DNA from: CAZUNB01 sp044227985
GTDB taxonomy: Bacteria > Patescibacteriota > Saccharimonadia > Saccharimonadales > JAGPDM01
Direction: 5' to 3'
Length of the DNA stretch: 64,000 bases
Assembly (NCBI GenBank): GCA_044227985.1
Contig: JBGAVT010000003.1
Location: forward strand, 25,509 to 89,508
The notes beneath the pieces are model-generated. The model did not search any database. It was not told the origin of the DNA and saw only the letters and a list, made by a program, of their open reading frames with translations. Made by a program: the position numbers and the translations under genes. Below, in pieces: positions 44,454 to 54,553 of this stretch; the stretch's first letter is position 1, and each line of letters starts with the position of its first letter.

Positions 44454-45374
44454 ATGGCATTAGCAAATCGATCATTAGTGGCGATTAACGATTTTGGTAA
44501 AGATGAGTGGCTCGAGGTTTTGGATGAGGCTACGGTTATAAAGCAATCTGGATTAACCTCTCGATCTGATGTATTAAAAGGCAGAATAGTAGCTACCCTC
44601 TTCTTTGAAGCTTCAACAAGAACCCGAATGAGTTTCCAAGCGGCAATCCAAAGACTTGGTGGTGATGTAATCGGTTTTTCGAGCGCATCAATGACAAGCG
44701 TTAAAAAAGGCGAAAGCCTAGAAGATACGATTCGTATGGTCAATGGTTACGCCGATGCCATCGTCATTCGTCATCCTGAAATTGGAGCTGCAAGCCGCGC
44801 TCTTGCCGTTTCAGATGTCCCTGTCATCAATGCTGGCGATGGCGCAAATGAACACCCGACACAGACATTGCTCGATCTTTTCTCAATACAGGAAACTCAA
44901 GGCAAACTCGATAATCTGCACATTGGATTTGGTGGCGACAATCGATACAGCCGAACTACGCATTCTCTCGTTAAAGCTTTGGCAGCTTTTGATAATAATA
45001 CGATGGAGTTTATCTCGCCAGATGAGTTGACGCTGCCGCGAGAACTTCGAGAATTTTTACAAAATAATAGTGTACAATTTTCCGAAACTGATCAGCTTGA
45101 AATGGTTCTCGATGATCTTGATACGCTTTATCTTCCTCGAATTCAAAAAGAACGCTTTGAGGACCAAGCGGTCTTTGAAAAAGTAAAAAATGTATACCGT
45201 TTTGGTCAGGCGCATCTTGATATGACAAAAGAGAACTTCAGATTGTTCTCCCCTCTACCTCGTATCGACGAAATCGACACGGCGATTGATGACGATCCCA
45301 AGTCGTACTATTTCAAGCAAGCTGCAAACGGTGTGCCAGTTCGCATGGCTTTACTTCAAAAAATCCTCGGCTGA
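44454..45374 (+). CDS. pyrB: aspartate carbamoyltransferase catalytic subunit
   Basis: A 306-aa catalytic subunit that joins carbamoyl phosphate to aspartate. The carbamoyl phosphate motif FFEASTRTRMSF (STRTR at 54-58), the block GDGANEHPTQTLLDLF, and the aspartate-site VYRFGQAHLDM with the late LPRIDEID are all intact. No regulatory pyrI follows, so it probably forms unregulated trimers. GAGG lies 5 nt before the ATG, and TTATAAT about 20 nt upstream. It ends in TGA. Confidence 0.95.
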   Translation: MALANRSLVAINDFGKDEWLEVLDEATVIKQSGLTSRSDVLKGRIVATLFFEASTRTRMSFQAAIQRLGGDVIGFSSASMTSVKKGESLEDTIRMVNGYADAIVIRHPEIGAASRALAVSDVPVINAGDGANEHPTQTLLDLFSIQETQGKLDNLHIGFGGDNRYSRTTHSLVKALAAFDNNTMEFISPDELTLPRELREFLQNNSVQFSETDQLEMVLDDLDTLYLPRIQKERFEDQAVFEKVKNVYRFGQAHLDMTKENFRLFSPLPRIDEIDTAIDDDPKSYYFKQAANGVPVRMALLQKILG

Positions 45375-45391
45375 TTCATCTGTATAAAATA

Positions 45392-45420
45392 TTGACAAAA
45401 TAGTTATAAAACTATATTAT
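45392..45420 (+). promoter_or_regulatory. strong sigma70 promoter for the 45443 gene
   Basis: Perfect TTGACA (45392-45397) and TATTAT (45415-45420) with a 17-nt spacer, followed by GGAG 6 nt before the ATG at 45443. Confidence 0.75.
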
Positions 45421-45442
45421 ATTTTTATAATTTGGAGAAAAT

Positions 45443-46990
45443 ATGTCTGATACCGAACATGACGTTTTAGAAATGCTTGTTGAAGCAAGGAATTTAGAAA
45501 GACAAAATTTCAATTTTTATCAGGAAGAAATTGAACCAGCAACATCAATAAGTTCTGACGCTATTGATTTAGATAGTAGAGGTATACCTGTCGCGGATCG
45601 ATTAACTCCTACGAATATGGCAGATTTTTACCGAAGAGCTGGCTCTTTCATAGAAACGGCTAGCGCATTTACAGGCGATAGTGATACTTTTCCACTAAGA
45701 TCTGCACGTATAGATGGTGAAAGATTAGTTTATTCACCAGCAAGAGATAAAGCTCACCAACTCGATGTGTACTCTGAACAGATGGCGAACGTTTTGGCTA
45801 GTGGAGAGCTATATGTCGGCCAGTCGCCCGGAGAAACAACTAATGAGGTATTCGGCAGAAATTTTGGCGGAGATGAAAAGCTCCCACCAGTTACTTTCGT
45901 CGATGTGCTGGATACGTTACGCGGAGTTTATCGAGAACAAGGTGGCCGTGGTACTAAAATGGGTTCATTACTGAGGACACAACTCGAGCATGTTAAGGAT
46001 GATGAATACTACCGGGCAAATCAACCCGAGCTCTACTCAATGTTTGCGGACGGAATAATGGAGATAATCGACGATGGCGAAGCCGAGCTTGACCCTGAAC
46101 GCGGAATCCAAAAGAGAGGACAACGTATTGAAGAAAGCGATAAATCTCCTAATGTTTTGAGAATGCTGGCATATGCCGACGCAGTTGCCCCTCTCTTTGA
46201 AAGTGGCGATGAAGAAACTAGTGATGCTGTCTTTCTCCAAATATTAGATACGGTTAAGCGGCACACCAAAGCGATGGACGAAATCGATAGAGTGGACGTT
46301 ATTGATCGTTTATTTATTGATTTTACAGGAGCCAACAAACAACGTAGAAATTTACTCCAGCCTGGAGCTAGAAAAGCACAAGAAGCAATCATGGCCGCGT
46401 TTATAACAATGGATATGAGGGATGCTAGTAAAAAATTAGACTTGGATTGTCGGCAATTAGACCAAAAATTAATGACGTATGACAAAGTGGACTACATGCA
46501 GCACGCCAGTTCTGTAACTCGTCAATGGAGGAACGTTGAAAGATTTGTCGAATTTGCAGGGGCAGATAAATGCGATGAATTATTTCATAGAACTGATGGA
46601 TTTGATGATCTTGATGAATTAGATATGAGTAAACCTTTGGATGTTGTATTTTATGACTATACCACATCATTTAGTAATACAATCTTTAATCCGAAAGTAG
46701 ACGAACTTGGATGGGCGGTACCTCGCTCATCTGCAAGCATTATTATGACTCTCGAGCCACGAATAAGCCACGAAGATATCGACAGCTTAAAGGGTCTCCA
46801 TAAAAAGTTATATCTTGATCCTCTCAATAGGCATCTCTCGCCACCCGCTCCTTATCCCCAAACTGTTCCTGGTGCTAGAAGCGAATATGTTCAAAGAATG
46901 ACTAAGATTTTGAGTCGATTTAGTGTTAATCCAAGTGATGGATATGATAGTGAGCAAAATTTTACTGGTTTACCAAATATCAAAAATTAG
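45443..46990 (+). CDS. hypothetical protein, large soluble
   Basis: A 515-aa, acidic, mostly helical protein with no signal peptide, membrane helix or motif I can place. Its midpart (about residues 180-340) is rich in charged helices with regular hydrophobic spacing; the last 100 residues contain proline-rich turns (HLSPPAPYPQTVP). It has one of the strongest promoters and Shine-Dalgarno sites in the window, so it is likely well expressed. It lies between pyrB and carB and overlaps the next, convergent gene by 4 bp. Confidence 0.6.
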   Translation: MSDTEHDVLEMLVEARNLERQNFNFYQEEIEPATSISSDAIDLDSRGIPVADRLTPTNMADFYRRAGSFIETASAFTGDSDTFPLRSARIDGERLVYSPARDKAHQLDVYSEQMANVLASGELYVGQSPGETTNEVFGRNFGGDEKLPPVTFVDVLDTLRGVYREQGGRGTKMGSLLRTQLEHVKDDEYYRANQPELYSMFADGIMEIIDDGEAELDPERGIQKRGQRIEESDKSPNVLRMLAYADAVAPLFESGDEETSDAVFLQILDTVKRHTKAMDEIDRVDVIDRLFIDFTGANKQRRNLLQPGARKAQEAIMAAFITMDMRDASKKLDLDCRQLDQKLMTYDKVDYMQHASSVTRQWRNVERFVEFAGADKCDELFHRTDGFDDLDELDMSKPLDVVFYDYTTSFSNTIFNPKVDELGWAVPRSSASIIMTLEPRISHEDIDSLKGLHKKLYLDPLNRHLSPPAPYPQTVPGARSEYVQRMTKILSRFSVNPSDGYDSEQNFTGLPNIKN

Positions 46991-47505
46991 AAATTTTCCA
47001 AAAATATTTCAGCTTGTTTGTGCGACTTTAATATCACGGAATCCGTAGAAGTTTCATGTAGCGCTGTTGTGATTCTGCTTTTATGAATTGTGTGCCAACG
47101 ATAGATATATTTTAGAAATGTCCAATTAAGGGTTTCTTGCCACTGCGGATGCATACCTGGCCGCGATTTTTTATGGTATTTAAATCTTCTTTTTAAGACT
47201 CCCCAGTAACAAATAACCAATGGGATATCTAGAAAAATCACCAAGTCAGCAGCTTCAAACCGTTCAAGGATTACCGAACCGTCGTTGCCGTCGATGATCC
47301 ATTTTTTTGGCTTGTTTAGTGTTAATGAAAACTCTTTCCAAGCCTCACGATTATGTAAATAGTCCTTTTCAGGATCAAGAAAGAAATAATCCGAATGAAT
47401 CAATGGAAGATTAGTCTTTTTTTGGAGCTCAAAAGCAAAGGTCGTCTTGCCTGCTCCGGGCGAGCCTACAACTGCTATGCGGTTTATTTGCTTAGTCCGT
47501 GCCAT
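46987..47505 (-). CDS. P-loop kinase-like protein (FlaR/adenylate kinase-like)
   Basis: A 172-aa P-loop protein with Walker [10 protein letters not shown], a LIHSDYFF strand and [13 protein letters not shown], as in the adenylate-kinase-like proteins often called DNA topology modulators (FlaR). [20 protein letters not shown] matches the lid region of this group. The name has no firm biochemical basis; a small-molecule kinase role is more likely. Its start lies within the end of carB (22-bp overlap), so it is co-translated with carB. Confidence 0.8.
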   Translation of the reverse strand: MARTKQINRIAVVGSPGAGKTTFAFELQKKTNLPLIHSDYFFLDPEKDYLHNREAWKEFSLTLNKPKKWIIDGNDGSVILERFEAADLVIFLDIPLVICYWGVLKRRFKYHKKSRPGMHPQWQETLNWTFLKYIYRWHTIHKSRITTALHETSTDSVILKSHKQAEIFLENF

Positions 47506-50500
47506 GATTGGAGGGAGCGGACACTAAATTTTTCATCTGCATTCTCTATAGCATCAACTATTGCTTCGGCAGCGAAAATGGTTGTCGCTATCGGGACGTT
47601 GTTTTTGCGTGTTGCGATTCTGATGTAATCTCCATCAGCTTTTGCACCTCGTCCCATTGGCGTATTGATAACGAGTTTAATTAAACCACTATTGATAAGA
47701 TTGGCTGCGTTGGTTCCATCGTGCGTTTCGCCGTCAGCTGTAACTTTGGCAACTTCAATTGCGACTTGGACAAATTGTTCTTTGAGATATTTAGATGTAC
47801 CACCCGTAGCAGCAATTGTGAATCCGAGCTCGATGAATTTTCGAGCAATTGGCAACAGTGCTTCTTTGTCGCGATTGGCAACCGACAAGAAAACGGTACC
47901 AGCATGAGGGATATCATCCCCGCCTGCAACCAGTGCTTTGGCAAAACTTGTCGCAAAATTATCCGAAACACCCATAACTTCTCCGGTGCTACGCATCTCT
48001 GGACCTAGAATTGAATCAGCATCTGCAAAGCGGCTGAATGGGAAAACCGGTTGTTTGACTGCTACGAGTTTTGAATCGTGCACATTCTGGATTCGATTAT
48101 GATCATCAATTTTAAATTTATAGACTTTACTCAAGTCTTTTAACGATTCGCCGAGCATAATTCGAGTAGCAATCTTTATCAGTGGAACACCGATAGCTTT
48201 AGCAACAAATGGAACAGTACGACTGGCACGTGGGTTGGCTTCGATGACATAGACTTCCTCATTTTTTATAGCAAACTGAACGTTTAGTAAACCCACCACT
48301 TCAAGGTTCTTAGCGAGCTTTTCAGTTACCTCGATAAGCTTACGCGTGACTTTCTCAGATAGGAATTCGGCTGGTATCGCGCAAGCGCTGTCGCCACTGT
48401 GGATGCCGGCTTCTTCGACGTGTTGCATGATACCACCGATGTGAGTCATGCCCGTTTTGTCCCGCAAGGCATCGACATCCACTTCCGTGGCTGACTCTAG
48501 AAAATGATCGATTAGTACTGGACGGTTTTTACTCAACCCGCCTTCTCGACCAAGACTCCCGTCGGCTTTAATTTCCTTTAAGGCATTTTTAAGATCAGCA
48601 TCATTATAGGCAATCTGCATAGCTCTACCACCGAGAACGTAACTTGGCCGAACCAAGACGGGGTAGCCAACTTCTTCAGCGATCTTCAACGAATCTGTAG
48701 TATTGGTGGCTGTTCCACCTGCAGGCTGAGCAATTTTAAGTTTTTTACATAGCTTATTCCACTCGTCACGATCCTCGGCTAAGTCGATACTTTTGGGTGA
48801 TGTTCCTAGAACTAGTTTTGGATCGATTTGATCAGCCAGCTTTAGTGGGGTTTGTCCGCCGAGGCTAACGATAACACCGTCAGGATTTTCAAGTTCGATG
48901 ATATTCTGGGCATCTTCAAAAGTTAGTGGTTCGAAATAGAGTCGGTCACTGGTGTCATAGTCGGTGCTGACAGTTTCTGGGTTGCAATTAATCATTATTG
49001 ATTCGTAGCCGGCCTCTTGCAGTGCAAAACTAGCATGGACACAAGCATAGTCGAATTCAATTCCTTGCCCGATTCGATTCGGTCCACTACCTAGAATAAT
49101 AACCTTCTTATTCTTTGACGGTTGGGCCTCATTCTCATCTTCCCAGGTTGAGTAAAAGTACGGTGTTTCAGCTGCGAACTCAGCGGCACAGGTGTCGACC
49201 GTCTTGTAGGTTGGTAATACATCTAGCTTTTGTCGGTATTCTTTAACCTTACTCATTGGTTCGCCAAGAATGTATCCGAGCTGAGCATCAGCAAAACCGA
49301 GTTGCTTCAGCTGTTTCATTTCTTGTTTTTTTACGTCTTCTAGATTTTTGCCTTTGAGGCTTTTTCTAGCTTCGGAAACTCGCGCCATCTGTACGAGAAA
49401 CCATAGATCATAGCCGCAGCTTTTACTAATTTCGTCCAAATCAACTCCACGACGAATCAATTCTTCTACTGCATATATCCGGTCAGGATTAGCGGTTGCC
49501 ACATCCGCTAGTAGCTTATTAGTTTCAATTTTTTTGAACTCAGCCTCACCTTCATCAGAATTAAGCCCAAGCCGTCCCTGCTCAAGGCTTCGCAGAGCTT
49601 TCTGCAAGCTTTCAGGAAAAGTACGGCCTATTGCCATGACCTCACCAACCGATTGCATTTGCGTGCCAAGAATAGCTGGGATGTCTGGAAATTTCTCAAA
49701 GGTCCATCGTGGGACCTTGGTCACAACATAGTCTATGGCCGGTTCGAAACTGGCCGGTGTTTGTTTAGTTATATCGTTCTGAATTTCATCAAGTCGGTAC
49801 CCTACTGCGAGAAGCGCAGCTATTTTAGCGATTGGAAAACCAGTAGCTTTACTAGCAAGTGCTGAACTGCGTGAAACACGCGGGTTCATCTCGATAACAA
49901 CTTGCTCGCCATTTTCTGGATTAACTGCGAATTGGACATTGCTGCCACCAGTTTCGACGCCAACGCGGCGCAATACGGCAAATGATGCATCACGCATTTC
50001 TTGATATTCACGGTCACTTAACGTCTGTGCGGGAGCTACGGTAATTGAATCACCGGTGTGTACGCCCATTGCATCTACGTTCTCTATGGCGCAAATGATA
50101 ACGCAGTTATCAGCATTATCGCGCATAACTTCCATTTCAAATTCTTTCCAACCTTTTAGCGATTGTTCAACAAGAATCTCGCCGATTGGACTGGCTTTAA
50201 TGCCAAATTCAACGAGTTTTTCAAATTCTTCTTCGGTGTTTGCGATTCCAGTACCCTTTCCACCAAGGATATAAGCTGGACGGATAATCATTGGCAGGCC
50301 GATTTTTTCTTTGATTGCCTGAGCTTCTAACGGGGTATGAGCAGTGCCAGATCGGGCTGACTTCAGGCCGATCTCGTCCATCGCTTCTTTGAATACTTGA
50401 CGATTTTCGGCGGTATTGATCGATTCGGCAGTTGCGCCAATCATTTCGACATTGTGTTTCTTCAGGATGCCCAACTGCTCGATTTCCATAGCTAGGTTGA

Positions 50501-50786
50501 GGGCAGTTTGTCCGCCGAGAGTTGGTAGAAGTGCATCAGGTTTCTCTAATTCTATGATGCTCTCCAAGACCGAAGCTGTCAGTGGTTCTATATACGTTGC
50601 GTCAGCAAAATCAGGGTCTGTCATAATCGTAGCCGGGTTAGAATTCGCCAAAATAATTCTATAGCCTTCTTCGCGTAAAATCTTACAAGCCTGTGTACCT
50701 GAATAGTCGAACTCACAGGCTTGACCGATCACGATTGGGCCACTTCCAATTATCAAGATACTTTTAATGTCAGTTCGTTTAGGCAT
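47484..50786 (-). CDS. carB: carbamoyl-phosphate synthase large subunit
   Basis: An 1100-aa enzyme with two ATP-grasp halves and the C-terminal MGS-like regulatory domain (from about residue 955, [13 protein letters not shown]). The paired [17 protein letters not shown] and [19 protein letters not shown] starts and the [16 protein letters not shown] / [16 protein letters not shown] blocks are intact. It makes carbamoyl phosphate for pyrimidines (no arginine genes are seen here) using ammonia from CarA. Its ATG overlaps the end of the carA reading frame by 8 bp. Carboxy-terminal allosteric control by UMP is usual in the family. Confidence 0.97.
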   Translation of the reverse strand: MPKRTDIKSILIIGSGPIVIGQACEFDYSGTQACKILREEGYRIILANSNPATIMTDPDFADATYIEPLTASVLESIIELEKPDALLPTLGGQTALNLAMEIEQLGILKKHNVEMIGATAESINTAENRQVFKEAMDEIGLKSARSGTAHTPLEAQAIKEKIGLPMIIRPAYILGGKGTGIANTEEEFEKLVEFGIKASPIGEILVEQSLKGWKEFEMEVMRDNADNCVIICAIENVDAMGVHTGDSITVAPAQTLSDREYQEMRDASFAVLRRVGVETGGSNVQFAVNPENGEQVVIEMNPRVSRSSALASKATGFPIAKIAALLAVGYRLDEIQNDITKQTPASFEPAIDYVVTKVPRWTFEKFPDIPAILGTQMQSVGEVMAIGRTFPESLQKALRSLEQGRLGLNSDEGEAEFKKIETNKLLADVATANPDRIYAVEELIRRGVDLDEISKSCGYDLWFLVQMARVSEARKSLKGKNLEDVKKQEMKQLKQLGFADAQLGYILGEPMSKVKEYRQKLDVLPTYKTVDTCAAEFAAETPYFYSTWEDENEAQPSKNKKVIILGSGPNRIGQGIEFDYACVHASFALQEAGYESIMINCNPETVSTDYDTSDRLYFEPLTFEDAQNIIELENPDGVIVSLGGQTPLKLADQIDPKLVLGTSPKSIDLAEDRDEWNKLCKKLKIAQPAGGTATNTTDSLKIAEEVGYPVLVRPSYVLGGRAMQIAYNDADLKNALKEIKADGSLGREGGLSKNRPVLIDHFLESATEVDVDALRDKTGMTHIGGIMQHVEEAGIHSGDSACAIPAEFLSEKVTRKLIEVTEKLAKNLEVVGLLNVQFAIKNEEVYVIEANPRASRTVPFVAKAIGVPLIKIATRIMLGESLKDLSKVYKFKIDDHNRIQNVHDSKLVAVKQPVFPFSRFADADSILGPEMRSTGEVMGVSDNFATSFAKALVAGGDDIPHAGTVFLSVANRDKEALLPIARKFIELGFTIAATGGTSKYLKEQFVQVAIEVAKVTADGETHDGTNAANLINSGLIKLVINTPMGRGAKADGDYIRIATRKNNVPIATTIFAAEAIVDAIENADEKFSVRSLQSWHGLSK

Positions 50787-51855
50787 GATTATTCTCCATC
50801 ATTTTCTTAAAATCAGTAAACAGATAATGCGCATCGTGCGGTCCCGGTCCAGCTTCGGGATGGTGCTGCACACTCATGGCGTTATATTTTTTACTTTTGA
50901 TTCCCTCAACGACTTGGTCGTGTTATTTTAGATGATTAACATCGACAACTTTAAGGCTTTTTTCATCAACTGCGAAGTTATGGTTTTGACTAGTTATTTC
51001 AACGATATTTGTTTGGTAGTTCATGACTGGATGATTGGCGCCGTGATGGCCAAACTCTAGTTTGTAAGTTTTAGCACCGAGAGCGCTACAAAGTAGTTGT
51101 TGCCCGAGGCAAATTCCAAAAATTTGAACTTTCCCGAGAAGCTTTTTAATCGTCTCGATTTGAAGTGCGAGAATGCTCGGATCTCCTGGGCCATTACTTA
51201 AAAAGATGCCGTCTGGTTTTAGTGCCAATATGTCGTCAGCTGTTGTCGATGCTGGCACGACGGTAACCTTTGCGAGGCTCGCCAGTTGTTCGACGATTGA
51301 AGTTTTCATACCGTAGTCGATAGCAACTATACGTAAGTCTCCTTTCCCGATTTTGTTGATTGATTCGTTAGTTACGAATTCAACAAAGTTAAATTCGCTT
51401 GTTGCTGGCTCCTCTTTGGCTGCCGCGAGGAGTTGATTGTAGCTGGCGCGTCCAAATGCAGCATTTTGTGAGCCATGGCTTCGTATATGTTTAGTAAGCG
51501 CGCGCGTGTCGATTCCACTCAAAACAGACAAATCGTTCGTTGTCAGATATCGATCAAGAGACGCTGTGCTTTTAAAGTTGCTTGGAACCAAAGAAAGGTC
51601 TCTGACAATAACGCCACGAGCATAGACCTCGTTTGATTCATTATCGAGCTTATTCGTTCCGTAGTTACCTATATGTGGATAGGTAAAAGTTATAATTTGG
51701 CCAGCGTAGCTCGGATCACTGATAATTTCTTGGTAACCGCTCATAGAAGTATTGAATACGATCTCACCGCTACTTATGCGCTGCTCTGCTCCGTATAGCG
51801 TTCCTTCAAAGCTTCGCCCATCTGCCAACACTAATTGATCTATTATCTCGTCCAT
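50779..51855 (-). pseudogene. carA: carbamoyl-phosphate synthase small subunit with in-frame TAA
   Basis: The frame from ATG 51855 codes CarA: the N-terminal domain (residues 1-150) and a class I glutaminase with nucleophile C249 in FGICLGQQ. At codon 311 (TAA, 50923-50925) it stops, but the same frame goes on for 47 residues that are plainly CarA, with [13 protein letters not shown] carrying the catalytic His332 and Glu334, and ends 8 bp inside carB. No base is lost or gained against the frame. Without readthrough the glutaminase lacks two of its three catalytic residues. A nonsense mutation, a sequencing error or true readthrough are the options. A terminator-like hairpin lies in the leader. 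Confidence 0.85.
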
Positions 51856-51879
51856 CGATTGCCTTTCTTATTTTCAGGC

Positions 51880-51910
51880 AAAAAAATAACACTTCCGCGA
51901 GTGAAGTGTT
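51880..51910 (-). terminator. Rho-independent hairpin in the carAB leader (possible attenuator)
   Basis: On the minus strand AACACTTC and GAAGTGTT form a perfect 8-bp stem around a 7-nt loop, followed after one A by seven T. It is 33 nt upstream of the carA ATG, so it would end transcription before carA. A weaker hairpin (CAATG..CATTG) precedes it. No PyrR-type loop was seen. Confidence 0.65.
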
Positions 51911-52035
51911 TTTGAACCGTCCAATGTATTGTTACCATTGAGATTTTATTATATTCCGAAAGCTCTATATACGCAAACGCTATTTTGTGGGAATAAAAGT
52001 TTAATCACTAATGCTTACTATGCAATAATACTTTA

Positions 52036-52064
52036 TTGACTTAGTTATTATATTTATGTATAAA
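52036..52064 (+). promoter_or_regulatory. promoter of the 52073 gene
   Basis: TTGACT (52036-52041) and TATAAA (52059-52064) with a 17-nt spacer and 8 nt to the ATG; no Shine-Dalgarno. Leaderless type. Confidence 0.6.
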
Positions 52065-52072
52065 TAATACAA

Positions 52073-53716
52073 ATGAGCGCAACTGTTGTAGATCAGCTAG
52101 ACACAGAATTGACCGATAGGTTGGTGGAGTCTATCAAAAGCTCGAAAGCTGAAATACTAGACTCAGTCAACTCCCTCTTCGAATCAGATGGGTGTGAAGC
52201 TGTTGTTAGAATGCTCAATCCTGGCCTTGCCCTAGATCCTTTGGATATGGGTGAAGAACTTCCTGGAAGCCTTGTTGTGTTAGACCCAATAGATGACCTT
52301 GGAATAGAAGCAACTTTTGCTATTTTCAAGGCATCTGCTCAAACCACAGAGGAACAGACAAAAAAACCAAAGCGACGAATTTTCAATATAAAATCAAATG
52401 ATTATGGTCCTGAAGGTAGTCGTAATGATTCTTTTACAGAGATTGAAGAGAGCTCCACTTTTGGTGTTTTGATCAGGGGAAATGTATTCTTGCCATTGGT
52501 TATTTTCAGCGACGGCCAAACTCTCCCAGAAATTGAGATAATAAAATTAGGTACTGACTCAGTCGATCTCGAAGCGGTAGGCGGATCTAGGTCAGTTGAA
52601 TTACAGCGCGATAAGGTTCTCTTAAGTAAAATTGCAACAGTAGTTTCTCCAGACAGAAAATCTTTCGATGACAGAGCGGCTATGCTTGCAAATAATGCTG
52701 AGCTACGTAGATATGAACCAAATCCACTTTTACTTTCAAAAGGAAGAAACAATATAGATAGGATGCTCGAGCGAGCGACGTTTGATTTTGGAAACAACGA
52801 ATTGGTTACAAGATGCCTAGACTTGCTGGAAGCTGAAGAACAACTCATTATAGAGGAATCATCTGGTGATTATTGGGAGAGATATCAGGAGATGCTTGAA
52901 CCACTTGCTTTAATGGCTTTGATATACGAATTTACAGATACTGAGCCAACGCCACAACAAGCAGAAATCAACCAAAGAATTATCTCAGCTTATGAAACAA
53001 TGTTAACAATCGATTTTTATAAAGAACAAATACGGTTTGCAGACAAGCAACTTAAAAATGATGAGCTTTTAAGAAAAGCAGATAAAAGATTGCGAGATCC
53101 GACAAAAGCACTTTTTGACAGATTAGAAGGTATACTACATATAAAACAACGCACTCGATCTACACCCAAGATAACTACCGAAGATGTGGTTAAATTTCAT
53201 GCAGAAAGAATAACTGCCGCAAACGATGAGCCAATAACTTTAACTGATATATTAAATGTTCTTGATGGAGATAAAAAGCCCGAAGACAGAGTGACGCCTA
53301 AAATCGTAAGAGATGCCTTTGTTAGTGAAGACTTCATAAGTAGTGAAGCTTTGGAGAGGCATGAGAGGATTATGTCTCTCTCAGCTTCGCTTGGGAGATT
53401 AGCTGGCGTAGATGGTAGGCCATTGGTTGTAGGAAAGTGGGAAGGTCATTTACCAGAAGATAACCCACAAGGGACACTTAATTTTCAGTTGTCTCTAAGG
53501 CAGTCTGCGGCTGGTTTTCTGGCTGTTTATCATAGTGGATACAGTTCAAAAACTGATCCTAAACTAAGTGGTGATCCAGAAAGAGCACTTGAAGTTACAC
53601 CACGAGGTGTTCGTGCTGGAGAGGTTATGATAAGTTGGTTGACTGGAGATCAAGAACGAGAGCCAGGAATTCTGAGACTACTGGAAGAATTTTCGAAGCG
53701 TAGTGCTAAAAAATAA
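52073..53716 (+). CDS. hypothetical protein, large soluble
   Basis: A 547-aa protein of no known family. The first third has beta-strands and a Lys/Thr-rich loop (about residues 90-125); the middle (about 200-400) is helical and charged; the end (about 430-547) again has strands (GTLNFQLSLRQSAAGFLAVYH). There is no signal peptide or membrane helix. It does not look homologous to the 515-aa orphan at 45.4 kb, although size and setting are alike. It lies between carA and yjjX, transcribed from its own promoter, and ends before a strong inverted repeat. Confidence 0.6.
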   Translation: MSATVVDQLDTELTDRLVESIKSSKAEILDSVNSLFESDGCEAVVRMLNPGLALDPLDMGEELPGSLVVLDPIDDLGIEATFAIFKASAQTTEEQTKKPKRRIFNIKSNDYGPEGSRNDSFTEIEESSTFGVLIRGNVFLPLVIFSDGQTLPEIEIIKLGTDSVDLEAVGGSRSVELQRDKVLLSKIATVVSPDRKSFDDRAAMLANNAELRRYEPNPLLLSKGRNNIDRMLERATFDFGNNELVTRCLDLLEAEEQLIIEESSGDYWERYQEMLEPLALMALIYEFTDTEPTPQQAEINQRIISAYETMLTIDFYKEQIRFADKQLKNDELLRKADKRLRDPTKALFDRLEGILHIKQRTRSTPKITTEDVVKFHAERITAANDEPITLTDILNVLDGDKKPEDRVTPKIVRDAFVSEDFISSEALERHERIMSLSASLGRLAGVDGRPLVVGKWEGHLPEDNPQGTLNFQLSLRQSAAGFLAVYHSGYSSKTDPKLSGDPERALEVTPRGVRAGEVMISWLTGDQEREPGILRLLEEFSKRSAKK

Positions 53717-53720
53717 TCTA

Positions 53721-53748
53721 GTATTAATTAAGCTAGTTTAATTAATAC
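53721..53748. terminator. A+T-rich hairpin between convergent genes
   Basis: GTATTAATTAA (53721-53731) and TTAATTAATAC (53738-53748) form a perfect 11-bp stem with a 6-nt loop. It lies between the ends of two convergent genes, so it may end transcription from both sides, although there is no long T tract. Confidence 0.45.
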
Positions 53749-53756
53749 AGAAATAT

Positions 53757-54296
53757 TTACTCGAGAATCCAATCTTGTTTAAATGGAGCTAAAGCAATGA
53801 CTAATGCATCTCTATTGCTCGTGGTTCGAGTAATGTGATTATTAGTTGACATGCCTGCGTAACCGTCTAACTTTCCTATATCTTTCTTATTGAGTTTTTC
53901 TTCAAGTACTGCGCTTAAATCAAAATCTGCCGTCACATGTTTGGCGAGATATTCTGGTACAAAATAGCGTGGTGTGCCTGCAGTCCCTTTTTCTCCATTT
54001 CTATCACGAACCACCACCCAGTCACTGACAAACCACATATCATTAACAAAATACATGCCACCTTCCATGCCAATAGCAAAATCTGCGTCAGAATTGTCGA
54101 ATACAAATTGAGCACGGTTGTTGGCGCCAAGAATAGATTCAGCTTCACTCATTGGTTGTTCGTTGACCCCGGACGGTGCGGCGATACCTGAAAAAACGAA
54201 CTTATGATTAGGGAAAGCAATCGCAAATGCCTGTTGTGCTGCATCAATCTTAGTCGGATTCTCCGAGCCGACAGCAACTTTTTCTAATATATTCAT
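53757..54296 (-). CDS. yjjX: inosine/xanthosine triphosphatase (YjjX family)
   Basis: A 179-aa house-cleaning NTPase that hydrolyses ITP and XTP. VAVGSENPTKIDAAQQAF at the start, SGVNEQPMSEAESILGANNRA, and DFAIGMEGG are the family blocks and hold the nucleotide and metal sites. The length is normal. AGGAG lies 6 nt before the ATG. It is related in fold to RdgB but is clearly of the YjjX/NTPase group. Confidence 0.9.
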   Translation of the reverse strand: MNILEKVAVGSENPTKIDAAQQAFAIAFPNHKFVFSGIAAPSGVNEQPMSEAESILGANNRAQFVFDNSDADFAIGMEGGMYFVNDMWFVSDWVVVRDRNGEKGTAGTPRYFVPEYLAKHVTADFDLSAVLEEKLNKKDIGKLDGYAGMSTNNHITRTTSNRDALVIALAPFKQDWILE

Positions 54297-54376
54297 TTTC
54301 TCTCCTGAAGTTAGTTGTTAAATTGTAGCAATTATCAACTTTGATCGAAAGTCTCCCAAAAATCAGAATATAAGCT

Positions 54377-54553
54377 ATGAAAAAACTAAAAAATGTATTG
54401 CATGAATATGGCTCAACTGATAGAATATCTGCTGTTAGATGAACAAAATTACATGCAAACATGTTGGGGGTGGCGTATTGCTTCCTGTCGGTAGCCTATT
54501 TGTTGATGCATCTACAAAAAATCGAGAGTCGCTATGAGTGCGGCTCTTTTTAA
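54377..54553 (+). other. short coding-like stretch upstream of atpB, interrupted by TGA
   Basis: An ATG at 54377 opens 21 codons and ends at TGA (54440-54442). The same frame goes on without a further stop to TAA at 54551-54553, and contains a hydrophobic stretch (LGVAYCFLSVAYLLMHL) with a basic/acidic tail, which overlaps the atpB start by 20 bp. Read through, it would be a 58-aa single-helix protein in the position where atpI/atpZ-type genes often stand. A separate 32-codon frame (54439-54537) touches atpB by ATGA. This is weak evidence for a gene. Confidence 0.25.

Noticed and set aside
50923..50925. Selenocysteine or pyrrolysine recoding in carA
   Set aside because: The codon is TAA; those systems use TGA and TAG, and no SECIS-like structure is evident.
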